Source: Prostheceraeus crozeri
Taxonomy: Eukaryota; Platyhelminthes; Polycladida; Euryleptidae
Direction of reading: 5' to 3'
NCBI GenBank assembly: GCA_907163375.1
Contig: CAJQUW010012929.1
Location: 1-64,000, forward strand
DNA length: 64,000 nt
The position numbers and the translations under genes are program-made. Below the pieces are notes generated by a model. It did not search any database. It saw only the letters and a list, made by a program, of their open reading frames with translations, and was not told where the DNA came from. Each line of letters opens with the position of its first letter. Position 1 is the stretch's first letter. Positions 1-11,271 of this stretch are shown here, one piece after another.

Positions 1-2615
1 CATAATTATTATGGCAATAAAGCGTCAATATAAAACTTAAAATTATGGCTATGTCTTATGCCACTTTAATTGACGCATTTTAGAACAGTAGGCCTTTCGG
101 TTGAAAGAGAAATTTGAAGGCTATACCTAATAAGAAATAGATTATTGGTAACAAAGGTATACTTCTTTTTCACCAAATATGAACATGTGAATTACAGTAA
201 ACTATACTGTGTTCATCGGTTTTTGGATATAATTTCAGGGTTGTACCGTAATTCTACTTTTAGATGTTGAATTTTTTTGAAAAAAATTTTCTGCAATCGA
301 ATGCATATACAAATTACATGCACATCAAAATAGCTGATCTGACTTCTTTTAAATGATTGAAAATAAATAAAATCAATCAAAAAATCATGATGAAAGTGTT
401 GATCAGCGCTCTATTAATTTCATGAGTATAAAGGAATGATAGATATTAATGAAATTAAGATAGATACATGGAGTAATTCAATAGACTCTTTTTCGTTTGT
501 TGACACTGTTGCTAAAGACGCTGAAAAGGTTTGAAAAAAATATTATTTCAAACAAATATATATAATTTTTTGATCATGGAATATCCCAGTGAACATGATG
601 ACGTAGTGGGGCGTGTGGGCTGTCCCGGAACGTCGGGTCGGTCGAGGACCCTGTCGTACAGCCCCACGACGTCATTCTGTGGATTTGTCCTCCACGTACG
701 TCATATTTAGGGAAGGACCAGAGTGACGTCATTTTTGGTGCACATTCGATGACCAATTTCCATTTGATTTCCAGTGGTTTTCTCTAAATGTTGGGGACGG
801 AAGCTATTGATGGTTAGCTTAATTGTTTTGTATATGTCGTGTTCACATAAAAACATCAGATTTCAGGTCTCTACTCTGTGCAAATGTGACCACAAGAGAA
901 TTGATTGTATCATAAATTGCCTGCATGTCGATGTTCGTTGTTGCGAGAACGTGCTTGAAATTTTGGAAAAATTCCAGATTGTTATGTCTTGGCTGTTGTT
1001 GGCTGTGAATTAAATGCTGGAATTTCTGTCTTACTCGATACATGTGTATGAACGGAAAAATACAATTTCTGTCTGCTTGGTTGAATCTTGGCGTGATTTC
1101 AAGATTTCAGCTTTTGCTCCACACAAAAGTATCTGTTGCTAAGTTTATTCTAGTGAGAGGTCGTGAGGAAAGCAAGTCGCGAATAGGTTGTCTTATCAAG
1201 TCAAGGATATGGGTTCAGTTTTGGTAGGCTTTTCGCTCGATTTAACTGTTGATATCACCACGATCAAGATTCCATTGTATAGCACAACATTTTCTGACTG
1301 CATAATTCGGAATTTTCTAAATTGGGCTTGCTTGAAAATATCATACCGATGTTTGCACTTATGTTTACTATTGCTTGCCGATTTTGTTGTAAATATCTCT
1401 ATTTTCTTTGAAACGCACATACGTGCTTCGACAAAAGCACTATCGCAATCACAGTGTCTGTTAAGATATGTCTCAGTTTATGTCATTATCTCGGTTTATC
1501 TTGCTTCATGTATTCACACAGTTTCATTTATCCCGGGGAGAAAGGAATTTTTTCAGAGGCAGGGGTATATCAGAGGTGGACCAGGACCATCAGACATTGG
1601 TGTCGTCAAGAAGAGAAAACATTTTGCTACGAAGTAACAAGGTAAAATTTTCACGGTAAATTTGGATTGCTTGCTTTTCCTACTTATATATTTTGTTCAC
1701 AAAATATTTAGCCATGTGATTGGTGGATTAATGTCAAACTGTCCTACTCACTATTTTCATTTTGCAATAAACATAAGTCACTTGTTGGAATCATCAGTAC
1801 ATGCGTGTGCAGCATGCCTTCTTGTCATATTTGTTCAGGAATACGTGAAATAGTAAATTGTTTTTACTTTTTTAGGACCTTTGGTAGTCAACTGACATGA
1901 GTTCATATCTCAGCGGTTTCCTAGGATCTAAATGTTGACCGATTAAGTCTTTAATATCTATTCTAGTGATTGTGCCGAAGTCCAAGATTCCTTCAGTTTT
2001 TTTCTGGTGTTGGCGTTGAGGGGTGTTGTTTCTGTTAGATAATTAGCCAATGCGATTTGTAGAATAATGTCATAACCTATGTCTTCGATATCACGCGATG
2101 TATGCACAATTATGTGGTATGTCATGAAAATAGTAAGAAAAATTAATTATCTAATGAAAAATCTAAATGAGTATCTGCGCTTCAGGTCGGATTTATTTCA
2201 TGCTTGATGGCCCGACATTCGTAGACATTATCAATAATGTCCAGCATAATTTTTCGTGATCTTGCTGGAAAATTCCATGTAGTTATTTTGACTCCATCTC
2301 TTAAGATTTTGCAAGATCACGTATTACAGATAATATTTTGCACTGTCACCATCGTTTTCATGAAGTCTATTACGCCACATCAGGTAGTCTCTGTCCACAT
2401 ATTATAGGCTCATTGACATCGCAAGGGTTTTGTGATAAGTTCTACGCTGATCTGCCATAATGATCTTTTATTTTTAGTCACCATGCTTTCTATTACAAGT
2501 TCCAGGTTCTCTAGCCTTTCGCAATCATTATATTGATACAAATACTTTATTGTATGCTTGTATGATGTTGATTTGTTGTATAGGAAAAGCAGATTCCTAT
2601 TTCTTTACATTGCAG
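1..2615. other. No supported gene; AT-rich non-coding stretch
   Basis: Only short open frames without recognisable motifs are present on either strand. The one stretch that stands out is a GC-richer patch at about 590-735 (listed separately). The end of this region (about 2590-2615) has a pyrimidine-rich tract ending in CAG and looks like the splice acceptor of the transposase exon that follows, so an upstream exon of that transposon may lie here unrecognised. Confidence 0.5.
599..731. promoter_or_regulatory. Cluster of four ACGTCA/TGACGT (CRE-like) sites
   Basis: TGACGT occurs at 599-604, ACGTCA at 669-674 and 700-705, and the full palindrome TGACGTCA at 724-731, all inside a patch richer in G+C than its surroundings. 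TGACGTCA is the consensus site for CREB/ATF-type bZIP factors. The patch could be a promoter, but no gene start is visible nearby. Subterminal repeats of a DNA transposon are an alternative explanation, since the next unit downstream is a CMC-like element. Confidence 0.3.
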
Positions 2616-4116
2616 AGATGGTGTTCAGTCTTCGGCACTTCCTGACAGACTAGGCCTACTGCATGATAATGAGGATACCGGTATTCCAATGGAATTGGAT
2701 GTTAGCGATGAATCCGTTAATTCAACGTCTGATGAGAATTCTAGTGACTGCACCGAAATTGAAGACTCTTCAAATTATGAACTCATGATTCTTTTGCAGG
2801 AGTGGGCGTCCAAAGGTGGTGTTTCTCTTAGGAGCTTGAATGAGCTTCTCTGTATTTTAAGAATATTTCATCCTTATTTACTGAATGATGCACGGACATT
2901 ATTGAAATGCAAATCCATCATGAAAGCTGAGAAGTATTTCAGTAATGGTCATTTCTGTTATACTGGATTGCAATATGCCATCGAGAATTCATTGCGGAGT
3001 TGTGAAGTGCATCCAGACACAATATCCTTGTACTTTGACATCGATGGAATTCCGCTTTTCAAAAGTAACAATCAGAAGTTTTAGCCAATTTTGTTGAGAA
3101 TCTCAGCCCCACCAATGTCCTCAAAACCATCATTAGTGGCACTTTTTTGTGGAACATCAAAACCGAGGGTGGATGACTTTTTTCACGAGTTTGTCGAGGA
3201 TTTGTCCTCATTTATTCATCATGGCGTCACCTTAGGTGACAGAACTTATGATGTGAAAGTCGCCGGATTTAGTGTCGATGCTCCTGCCAAGTCCCACATT
3301 AAATGTGTGAAGCCGTACAATTCTTACGATGGCTGTGACTATTTCGTGCAAAGTGGTGACTATGATGGTAGAGTCATTTTCGATGAAATGAATTCCGCAT
3401 TGAGAAGTGATGAATCATTCATCACCTACGAAGATCATGTTGTGCGAGACTCGCCTCTCATCAATATACATGGCATCAAAATGATAACAAACTTTCCACT
3501 TGACTACATGCATTTAGTCCTCTTGGGGGTTACCCGGAAATTGCTCTACCGATGGATTTCGGGTCCACTTCGCACTCGACAACCATCGAGGATTATTACA
3601 AAAATTTCTGAAAATTTGAAGCTGTGCGCTCAATTTTTTCCAAGTGATTTTGCTCGTAAGCCTCGCTCTTTAGATCATCTTTCCATGTGGAAGGCGTCAG
3701 AATTACGATCATTTTTATTTTATACTGGTCCATTATGTTTGATGAATGTGTTGCCAAATCATATGTATCTACATTTTTTGAATCTGCCAGTTGCCATTAG
3801 ATTGCTGTGTTGTAGTAATAGGCTAGATAGATACCGTTCATTTTCTCAAGATCTCCTGTATTCATTTGTCAGACAATCATCGGATATATATGGGCGTCCT
3901 TTTTTGACGTACTATGTTCATTGTCTACTTCATCCTGCAGGACATGCAGAAGTGCACGGTGTACTTGATGATTTTTCTTGCTTTTCTTTCGAAAGTTATT
4001 TAGGTCAATTGAAGCGTTGCCTGAGATCTCCCAGCAATACATTGAACCAGGTTGTTAACACATTAAGCAGGCATCATGGCTTTTGCAAGAATCCCTCAAA
4101 GCTTGCACTTGTATAC
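2616..4116 (+). pseudogene. CMC (CACTA/EnSpm)-like transposase, 5' part, one nonsense codon
   Basis: This frame opens after a splice acceptor (pyrimidine tract ending CAG at 2615) and encodes an acidic Ser/Asp/Glu-rich N-terminus, then a region of the type seen in animal CMC-like transposases. Recognisable signatures are DIDGIPLFKS (about 3040), DAPAKSHIK with GYxGC-like residues (about 3280-3345), DYMHLVLLGV (about 3505-3530, the D-x-MH motif of CACTA-type transposases) and RSLDHLSMWKASELR (about 3665-3705). The frame carries one stop, TAG at 3082-3084, where I recall the family having tryptophan (Q-F-W-P context), so TGG to TAG is the simplest change. The reading frame is cut at 4116 by insertion of the hAT-like element and resumes in the same frame at 8053. 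A cysteine expected at about 3340 appears as phenylalanine. Family assignment rests on remembered motif patterns. Confidence 0.7.
4109..4116. repeat. 8-bp target-site duplication (left), TTGTATAC
   Basis: TTGTATAC lies directly before the TIR that starts at 4117, and the same eight bases follow the other TIR at 8045-8052. Eight-base duplications are the hallmark of hAT transposons. Confidence 0.9.
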
Positions 4117-4552
4117 TAGGGTGGTCCAAAATACAAAATTTCCGAAATCGCTTTAACTCCCATAACGCCCTTGTTCCAAATGCTAAATACAGTCTGTGAT
4201 TGAATTTTGAGGACTATTGCATCAAATTAAGAGGTCGCGCTCAAGTAATAGATATGATTACTATAATAGTTTACACAGTGATTTTTTTCTGATTTTCTAA
4301 TTCACACTTTTAAAATTGAACATCATACTAATAGCCTATAATATAACAAATCTGATATGTATTTATTTAGGTTTTGCTTGATTATGTAAAAGACAGAAAA
4401 CAAATTTATTTGAATTACGAAAAATGAGTATATTTCAGAAATATTCAAACTATGCTGTCGATACTATTTTAATATCTAAGAGCATAGTACACACACAACT
4501 GTAATTCTTACCAAGCAGGCTATATAAACAAGTTAACTTACTAAACGTCCCA

Positions 4553-5341
4553 TCACTTCTTCACAAAAGCAGATTTTTTGAATTCAGAAAACTGCTTTCG
4601 ATGATGTTCAACCGATTGCAGAAGATTTTGCCGCATCTCAGGATCTTTCGTCACCTTGTCACAGTAATCCTCGACAAGTTTCACGGCACGCTCCGCGCCA
4701 TCGTTATCAACTTTCAGGTGCATAACAACATTTCTCGCGAACGAAAAGCCTGCATTTTCGTTCCATGTGTCCACTGGTTCATAAAGCCATTTTGTGTCAA
4801 TATTTGCAGCTTGAAATATGAACCATGATTTCTGTTCTATGAGGTTGACCAGGCTGGCAGTCTCAATAATGAGTTCTGGAAATTTTGGTTTACCTTTCTT
4901 CATCACAGATTGCTTTTGACATGATAGAGGATTCACTTCAAATAACCTATTTGCCATTTCGGATTTTGTAGCAGCAGGAACATTAGTTCCAAATAAACTC
5001 AGCGTCAACATTTCTGGAGTTAGATACCATAGATGATTCTTTAATTTGTCAAGAGCTGCAGTGGCAATCTGAGAATCAATCAGCTTGAATCGATGAAGAT
5101 CTATATAAAGTCGAATATCATTCGCTGGAGCATGAGCAGCACACTCAGAGGAATCGAACCATGAAGCTGTATATAACAGACAGTTAAAAATTGCGAGTCT
5201 ATTCAACTTTTCAATGAAATCCTCCGAGTAATCAAGTTGACCTTTGACAGCGACATCAAGTTTCCTCGAGAGTGTTATGTTCGAATGCGACACTGATGAA
5301 GCAGCATGTGTATTAACAGACGGATTATCTGAACTATACAA
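4553..5341 (-). pseudogene. hAT-like transposase, C-terminal part (shifted frame)
   Basis: This 262-residue frame continues the same transposase family: YSEDFIEKLNRLAIFNCLLYTASWF, then NDIRLYIDL, then a C-terminal block with SARNVV-like and DYCDKVTKDP sequence ending FKKSAFVKK. It is offset from the catalytic exon, so a frameshift or lost intron lies at about 5341-5400. The first codon of this open stretch is TTG, so it is not an independent start. It ends about 430 bp before the TIR at 4117. Confidence 0.6.
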
Positions 5342-5354
5342 TTCTGTGTTTCCC

Positions 5355-6232
5355 TTAAAGACTCTCCGGCTTCGTAATGACGAAGGAAAATATCAGCATT
5401 TTCCCAAAGTACAGTACTCTTGACATCCACCTTGCGTGATGAATGGGACCAGGTTTCCTCAACACATCAGGGTTTGGCTCTCCCAGAAGTACCAACGCTA
5501 CATTGATCATCTCCCTATAATCATCACGACAGAAGCGACCAGGAATATTTTGAAGACGCTCAATAATTAGATTCTTTCTGATGTTAAGCCATGTTGATTC
5601 TGGAAGCCTGACAAGTCTTCCCATCGACTTGTCTAATGAGTCCCACTTGTTACTGAACGTTTTGAACAATGGATTGTCTGGGGCAGTGGATTTTCCAAAA
5701 ATAGAAGAGCAGACTCCGGCTTCCATAACCTCCATAGTATGATGACGACATGCCAACCACAGACATTTCCTATTCAAAAGTCGTTCTAATATAACAGCAG
5801 CACCGTTGAAAACGCCAGTATTAGAAGAAGTCGTGTCAAAACAAAGTACAAAGACCTTCCGCTGTAAGTTCCAATCACGTAGAATCCCCAGTATGCCATT
5901 CGCCTGATTCATTCCAGACGATGAGTCTATATCAGGAACACCAAGTAATTTTTCGGATATCTTAATTGGAAAGTCTCCGCTAACGACTACCGCCAAATGT
6001 TCTCCAAGTTCTCCCAACAACTTAGTATCCCAGTGAACAGTACAGAAGTTTGGGAATGGGGTACTAATCTTCACTTCTTCGGAGACTTTTTGTAGATTAA
6101 ATGTTCGTGAACGTAGTGCTGAGGTAGGCGAAAGCACAAAATCTTGAAATGACGAAGATGTCGATTCATTCAATACTGTAGCCACAGTAGCGAATAATTG
6201 TCTTTTGGATAGACCAAACCGATCAGCAACAC
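5355..6232 (-). pseudogene. hAT-like transposase, catalytic-core exon
   Basis: After the acceptor at 6233 the frame reads VADRFGLSKRQLFATVATVL and on into the 276-residue ORF 6185-5355. Key motifs are LCFDTTSSNTG (residues about 114-124 of that ORF), giving the D..(S)N pattern, and LACRHHTMEV (about 145-152), giving the C-x-x-H pattern; together these resemble the second half of a hAT RNase H-like core. HHARWM follows near the C-terminus. The frame ends prematurely at 5355 (FVITKPESL then stop), and the coding trace shifts to the next frame at 5341. The product would have cut and pasted its own element; it is broken here. Confidence 0.65.
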
Positions 6233-6293
6233 CTGAAGATGAATGTACATAATTTTATATGATTTATCTAATTTCATAAAATCGTATACGCAC

Positions 6294-7027
6294 CTGTCAC
6301 AGACTTAGTGAGAATTTTTTGGAAGCGTGACGGATACATATTCTGTATCAGAACTTTTACGCGAATGTTTCATGAATGGTTTGTACAACGTGGTAGGCTC
6401 ATTACCGGCAATATCTTCCTGTTCGCTATTACTAGCGCTACTGTTTTCCATGGTTGTTTCGAGTAGTCTCTTTCTTTCCTCTTCTTTTTCTCTGCGAATC
6501 TCACATTTTCCGTTTCTTTCCTTTTTGCGTTTCTCTTTGAGGGCGAGTTCCACATCTATACCAGCCATACGCTGCTCTCGAACATCTTCACGCTGGCTTA
6601 TCAAGAAGTTGATGTCCTCTTGAATTGTCATTATCTCCAAAGCATTCTGATGTGCTACGTCAAATAACTCCGGAAGATCTGCTGTGAACATAGACTCATG
6701 CATACGAGCAGAATCACTTTTCTTGTATTCATTCTTTTTCAAATCATTGTACTTCGTTACCAATCTCGTTAGCTTTGAAATTGCTTTTTCTGTCATCATT
6801 GTTGGTATTCGCGCTCTGTTCCAGAAACCCAAGACCTCTTCTAATGTTGCTTTGCAACTCTCGCGAGCAGTTTGATTCAACTCTACATGATGATACATGT
6901 ATTTTAGCAGCACGTCATGTTTAGATGGCAAACCTTGAGTTTTGATGGTTCTGGTAGATATTCCGATCAGCCAGCAATCGGACCCTGATCGTAGCTTTCG
7001 AGCCATATCTACAAAGAAAATATCCAT
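6294..7027 (-). pseudogene. hAT-like transposase, N-terminal exon (frameshifted)
   Basis: The frame from 7027 to 6305 encodes about 240 residues beginning MDIFFVDMARK, with LPSKHDVLLKYMYHH, FWNRARIPTM and LFDVAHQNALEIM blocks. I recognise these as the N-terminal half of an uncharacterised invertebrate transposase family with a hAT-type core. A long charged stretch (EKRKKERNGKCEIRREKEEE) is probably coiled coil. The listed frame stops at 6305, but a neighbouring frame (FQKILTKSVT) runs to a donor at 6294/6293 and joins the next exon across a 61-bp intron (6233-6293, GTGCGT...CAG). The exon therefore carries one frameshift close to its 3' end. Confidence 0.6.
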
Positions 7028-8044
7028 ATTGAATATAGGTACATGTACTGCGACAGGATATGCATGTGTACAGCAAGTGTTTCATTATACATTATCAATT
7101 CATGAAAACTTCTATTTTAACCACTAAAATACATAAAAATATTTTTCTGGTAAACAGACATGCAGGGTAATACGAATCAAATCCCCAACAATAAGTACAT
7201 GTAATTTTTTATCATTATTTATTTTGTGACGGATTTATTAATTGAACCAACCATCAATATTATATTGCCTAAGATCCCCGAATTTATTAATTATTTATTC
7301 TGTAACGAATCGCTTAAGAAACATTCGTCTGCCAGCAGGTGTGATATGTTGATGGCTGAGATCCATTACTTGTTAGTCTATACATATGGATGAATAATAT
7401 GTGGTTTAACAAATGCGTTATTTCATTATATCTTTGCTGAGAAAATATAGTTAGCTTATCATTAGGTAGATGTCATCTCTTATTGTTGGATAAGAATTTT
7501 TCTATCACTATCGGCTCGAGTTTATACATGTACAATTAGATGATCTCAAATAAACTCACCTTGATTGCACGGATTGATAAACAGTTGATACGAGTGTGTA
7601 CGAAACAGGGTGTATATAGCAATCGGAGTTCACAAGACGAGTTCAATGTACGGTATAAGCTTATTCAGGCCGACACCTCAGAGAACGAATGGCATTGAAC
7701 GCGCAAGATAACTGAACTCTATTATGTGAAAGGTGTATTTGACCGCTCGGTGGCAAGTTCTTTAATCAATAAATCATTTCCTTCCTTTCTGTTCACTCAT
7801 AGGCGTGCGCTTGATACAGAAGTGACTCATAACACGCAAGAAGTTGTATTACGATTCATAAAATGACGCTCGAAGAAACGCGAAGTCTGACTACTCCTGA
7901 ATTCGATATTTGGGCGCGACCGCTAAATACTCTCCGATTGAGCTGAAATTTGAACTGGAATTCCAAAACATGTATTGGAACAAGAAAATAAAGGGAGCGA
8001 GGCGAATTTTGAGGCGAATTCCCATATATTTGTGGACTACCCTA

Positions 8045-8052
8045 TTGTATAC
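8045..8052. repeat. 8-bp target-site duplication (right), TTGTATAC
   Basis: Exact copy of 4109-4116, directly outside the TIR that ends at 8044. Confidence 0.9.
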
Positions 8053-8331
8053 TCCTTTGAGCACAGTGATGGTCCATTGCCAGATTATGTAGACTATCAT
8101 GTAAGACAGTATAAAGTGATGAAACTGAATGACGGTGTGAAAGTTACCTCGCGTGATTACAGAAAGTGTGATAGTTATGTTTTCGATGGCATTGATATTT
8201 ATGCGGTTATTAACACAATCAATGATAATGGTAAAGTTTCATTCGTCGTAGAGAAGATGAAGCGTTGCTCTCCATTGTTTCTGCAGCCATTAGATTCAAC
8301 TGACATAAATGCTGTAATTTTAGGCCTACAT
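8053..8331 (+). pseudogene. CMC-like transposase, 3' part of the split exon
   Basis: From 8053 the frame reads SFEHSDGPLPDYVDYHVRQY... and is in phase with the part ending at 4116. An EH..GPLP block followed by a QYK block is what I recall after the catalytic region in this family. The ORF can be opened further upstream to 7975, but those residues are part of the hAT element. The exon appears to end at CAT|GTAAGT (8331/8332), so at least one more 3' exon should exist; I did not recognise it. Confidence 0.6.
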
Positions 8332-8750
8332 GTAAGTTTTGAAATATACTGAACTGCTCGGGTGAATCAATACTGTTATGATAAATCGGTTATTGAAAAT
8401 AAGAAGTAAAATTGAGACTGGACCAGATATAGTACCAAAAATGAAGTTATCTGGATTTATCCGCAAAAATCACTCAAATGTGGCAATTATGTTTACCATA
8501 ATAGGCCTAAATTCCAACGTAATCAACAATAATTGTATGATCGTGAGCCAGTGGATTCATTTTAAAACTTCGTAATCAGTTCAGATTCATAGGGAGGCTA
8601 TTCATTGCATTCTCATATAATCATCCTATCAATGAAAATATCTGGGAAGCCGAAATCGTCAAGTTAGGTATAAAGTGGAACAGCGACGAACCGTTAATAG
8701 ACTAAAAATTACCCGAGTAAAAAAAATATGCTATGCTTAAGAGGTAGTTC
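8332..8750. other. No gene seen; presumed 3' part of CMC-like element
   Basis: Follows the donor at 8332 and precedes an 80-bp tandem repeat. Only short frames without motifs. Confidence 0.4.
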
Positions 8751-8965
8751 AGTAAGCACCATAGATTAACTGCCAAGTTTTATAATAACTGCCTAGTATG
8801 GCGCTGCGTAGGCTCTCCATGTTTTGCTTAGTAAGCACCATACATAAACTGTCGAGTTTTATAATAATTGCCTAGTATGGTGCTGCGTAGACTGTCAATG
8901 TTCTGTCTCGCATAAGCACTATAAATAAACTGCGAAGTTTAATATTAATTGCTTAGAATGGGACT
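8751..8965. repeat. Tandem repeat, about 80-bp unit, 2.7 copies
   Basis: Units start with AGTAAGCACC at 8751 and 8830 and with the diverged form CATAAGCACT at 8911, so the spacing is 79-81 bp. Each unit contains GTTTTATAATAA(C/T)TGCC and TATGG(C/T)GCTGCGTAG. Subterminal repeat arrays are common in CACTA-type elements, so this could belong to the 3' end of the split CMC-like element. Confidence 0.75.
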
Positions 8966-9244
8966 GTTTGACCCATCAAGCTGTGTGCTAAATATGAAAA
9001 CATCATTGAGATCAGTGCGCTTCCCGCAGTTGCTGCCGGTGAAATTTACAAAACAATTAGTAATGAAACTTTTCATGTATTAACATAGCAACAGGTAGGA
9101 CTCATATGGATAGTGGAAAAAATTCATTCACATCAGATAAGAGCATGCATGCAGTTGTTCCAATTCTACGATGCGCTGAAATAAATAACTACATGTAGAT
9201 AAAAGTAAACATTCATATAAAAGGTAAGAGAAAGATACTTCCTT

Positions 9245-9413
9245 AATTTGAGGAAAGACCGAAAGCGAGAGATGTTGTCGACTTCTAATTTATATTGTTT
9301 TTGCGAGGCTTTTCGATTAGTCACTACAAGAAGCTATCTTATCCTCCTAGTGACTGAAAGGCCTCGCTAAAGAATAAAAATTAGAAGTCGAATGCATGGA
9401 CTTTCCTCAAATT
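9245..9413. repeat. Foldback (MITE-like) element, about 170 bp
   Basis: The left arm begins AATTTGAGGAAAG (9245-9257) and the right arm ends CTTTCCTCAAATT (9401-9413). Inside, TCGACTTCTAATTT pairs with AAAATTAGAAGTCGA and GCGAGGC..TT..AGTCACT pairs with AGTGACTGAAAGGCCTCGC. The arms are imperfect and separated by a loop of about 30 bp. No coding capacity. Confidence 0.75.
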
Positions 9414-10440
9414 TGGATAAAAAATGTCTGGCCCTCTAAGTCTCTTCAGTGAAATACTTCCTTATGTTTAAGAAAGCAGTTCCAAAGTCTTTTAATTAAA
9501 GGACCCCAAGCTGCATTACTTATGAAAACAGCAGTTTCGCCGTCGTCATGGACAGTGTAGCAAGGCTTTCGTCTGGTCTAACAAATGACTCAACGCATGT
9601 AGAGAACATATTTTCACAACTTCATCAAAATTCTGATCAAAAGTTTTTGAAAAATATGTAATAATTTTCAATATTAATAATTACAATAATGTCTATCATC
9701 TCACATGAAAGTAAAATATCGACGGCACGAAATATGAATATAGGAAGATGGTGTCTGGCTCGCTACATTTGTTTGAATAAAATTTGGATATGTAAAGACA
9801 AAGGAGAGAAGGTAGGGTACAGCAAAAGATTATGCTCTTACGTTTTCCATAAATATATTGGAATACATTTCTGGGCCCTTATAAAAATAGTGGTGAACTT
9901 TGACAGATGATACAATGAAGAGAACATGTCAACGGTTAAACGCTTCCTATCGAACAATGTTTGCAACAATATTTTAGCAGTCCGCAAGTGCATATCGAGA
10001 GGCTCTGATAGTGGAAGTCTCCTTATAGAAGGCAGTGGCTATACATACCTTTAACACTGAACATTGTTTTGTCAGCACTTGGTTGTCGATGAGAATTTCT
10101 TCCCAAACGTAGCGGCTTTTCGATAGGAAATATCGTCTTGTGAAGATCAGTCGCATGAGCCTCGAGCCGAACATGGGGATATCCGCATCTAAAATTGAGA
10201 TGAGCAACATCAACATAGGGTTACTACACGATAAAGCTTCATTTCATGCACAGGCACACGAAATTTGGGAACCTCCACTAACGTATTATAAAGCAGACAA
10301 TTGAAGAATTAGTAATTACGGTATTAAAAAGTAGGCTACACTCAAACTCAGCAAACGTTAAACCCTCCCTCTGCAGTTTAGAGACGAAAATCTCATCTCT
10401 CGAACTTTGAGATGACAACTCTCACCCTCGCCGCTTGCTG
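9414..10440. other. No supported gene
   Basis: Several short frames occur but none shows a domain, a splice context or a homologous pattern that I recognise. Confidence 0.4.
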
Positions 10441-11271
10441 CAAGGTTGGGCAAAAACTTGGGGTCAAAACCCAAAACCCAAGTTTAAATAAATGAATGAA
10501 ATCAAGTAGACGGAGTGCATTCTTTGTATTTTGTGCTGACAAAAAGATTCTTCTATAGGCCAAAATTCCTATTGGGCCCATGAGAAGTGTGGTATTAGTG
10601 GGAAACGATTTATTATTGCAATAATTAATGTAATTAGTAGCCTAAGTACATGTATTACGTCATAAAGTTTTCGTTTAATTTAACCTACACTGATATACTG
10701 AATAATTGAAGATCTTTGATTTAGTTATGATTGAGTTACACATTGCTCATAGCAAAGCAATTGTTTTTCATTTTATCATTCAGAAATATAAGCAAGCTTG
10801 ATAAATATCATAGGTGCGCAGTAAGTGAATGGTTAAACATATTTAGAATGCGAAATCGGAATGATTTTAATTTTTGGATAAATGTCGGCTATCGCAGAAA
10901 GTTAAAGGTGAGAAGATAACTGCGAAGATGTAAAATATGCGGAATATATAAAAATTCAATATGCACAAATGCAGCAAAAGACATGTAAACTTACAGTAGA
11001 TACAATATGTATGAACTTTCAATGCGCGGTATTGTCAAGCCCAGAATGAAATAGCTAACAATCACAAGTATTTCACTTTTGAAATATTCTGTGAATCCAG
11101 TGGAAATTTGATAAAATATCAGAACTTTATGCTCTTATCCTGTAGCTCTCCTAAGATTCAAATCAAAATATTAATTTTTGTAACTTGATCTGTATATATT
11201 CAGAATTAATAGAAAACCCAAGTATTGTATCACTTACCCAAGGTCGACCCAAAACCCTAGGTCCAACCTTG
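10441..11271. mobile_element. Non-autonomous TIR element, 831 bp, 7-bp duplication CTTGCTG
   Basis: The left end CAAGGTTGGGC (10441) and the right end read on the minus strand, CAAGGTTGGAC (from 11271), are inverted repeats. Homology of the arms continues weakly through a GGGTTTTGGGT-type block. CTTGCTG occurs at 10434-10440 and again at 11272-11278, directly outside both ends, as a target-site duplication would. No transposase is visible inside. A 7-bp duplication fits P-, hAT- or Mutator-like elements; I cannot choose among them. Confidence 0.65.

Larger units (their letters stand above)
4117..8044 (-). mobile_element. hAT-like DNA transposon, 3.93 kb, nested in the CMC transposase
   Basis: The ends are inverted repeats: TAGGGTGGTCCAAAATA at 4117 and, read on the minus strand from 8044, TAGGGTAGTCCACAAATA. 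Both are bounded by the identical 8-bp duplication TTGTATAC. The interior carries a decayed transposase on the minus strand (7027 down to 4553). Removing the element plus one duplication rejoins the host frame exactly: the CMC frame ends ...LALVY at 4116 and continues SFEHSDGPLP from 8053 in the same phase. The 7.1-7.9 kb part of the element has no clear ORF and would be its 5' non-coding part. Confidence 0.88.

Noticed and set aside
1188-1637. 149-residue plus-strand ORF as a gene
   Set aside because: Hydrophobic low-complexity composition typical of chance frames in AT-rich DNA; no motif.
7975-8052. Start of an independent gene at 7975
   Set aside because: These residues lie in the TIR and end of the hAT-like element; the real coding part resumes at 8053 in phase with the frame ending at 4116.
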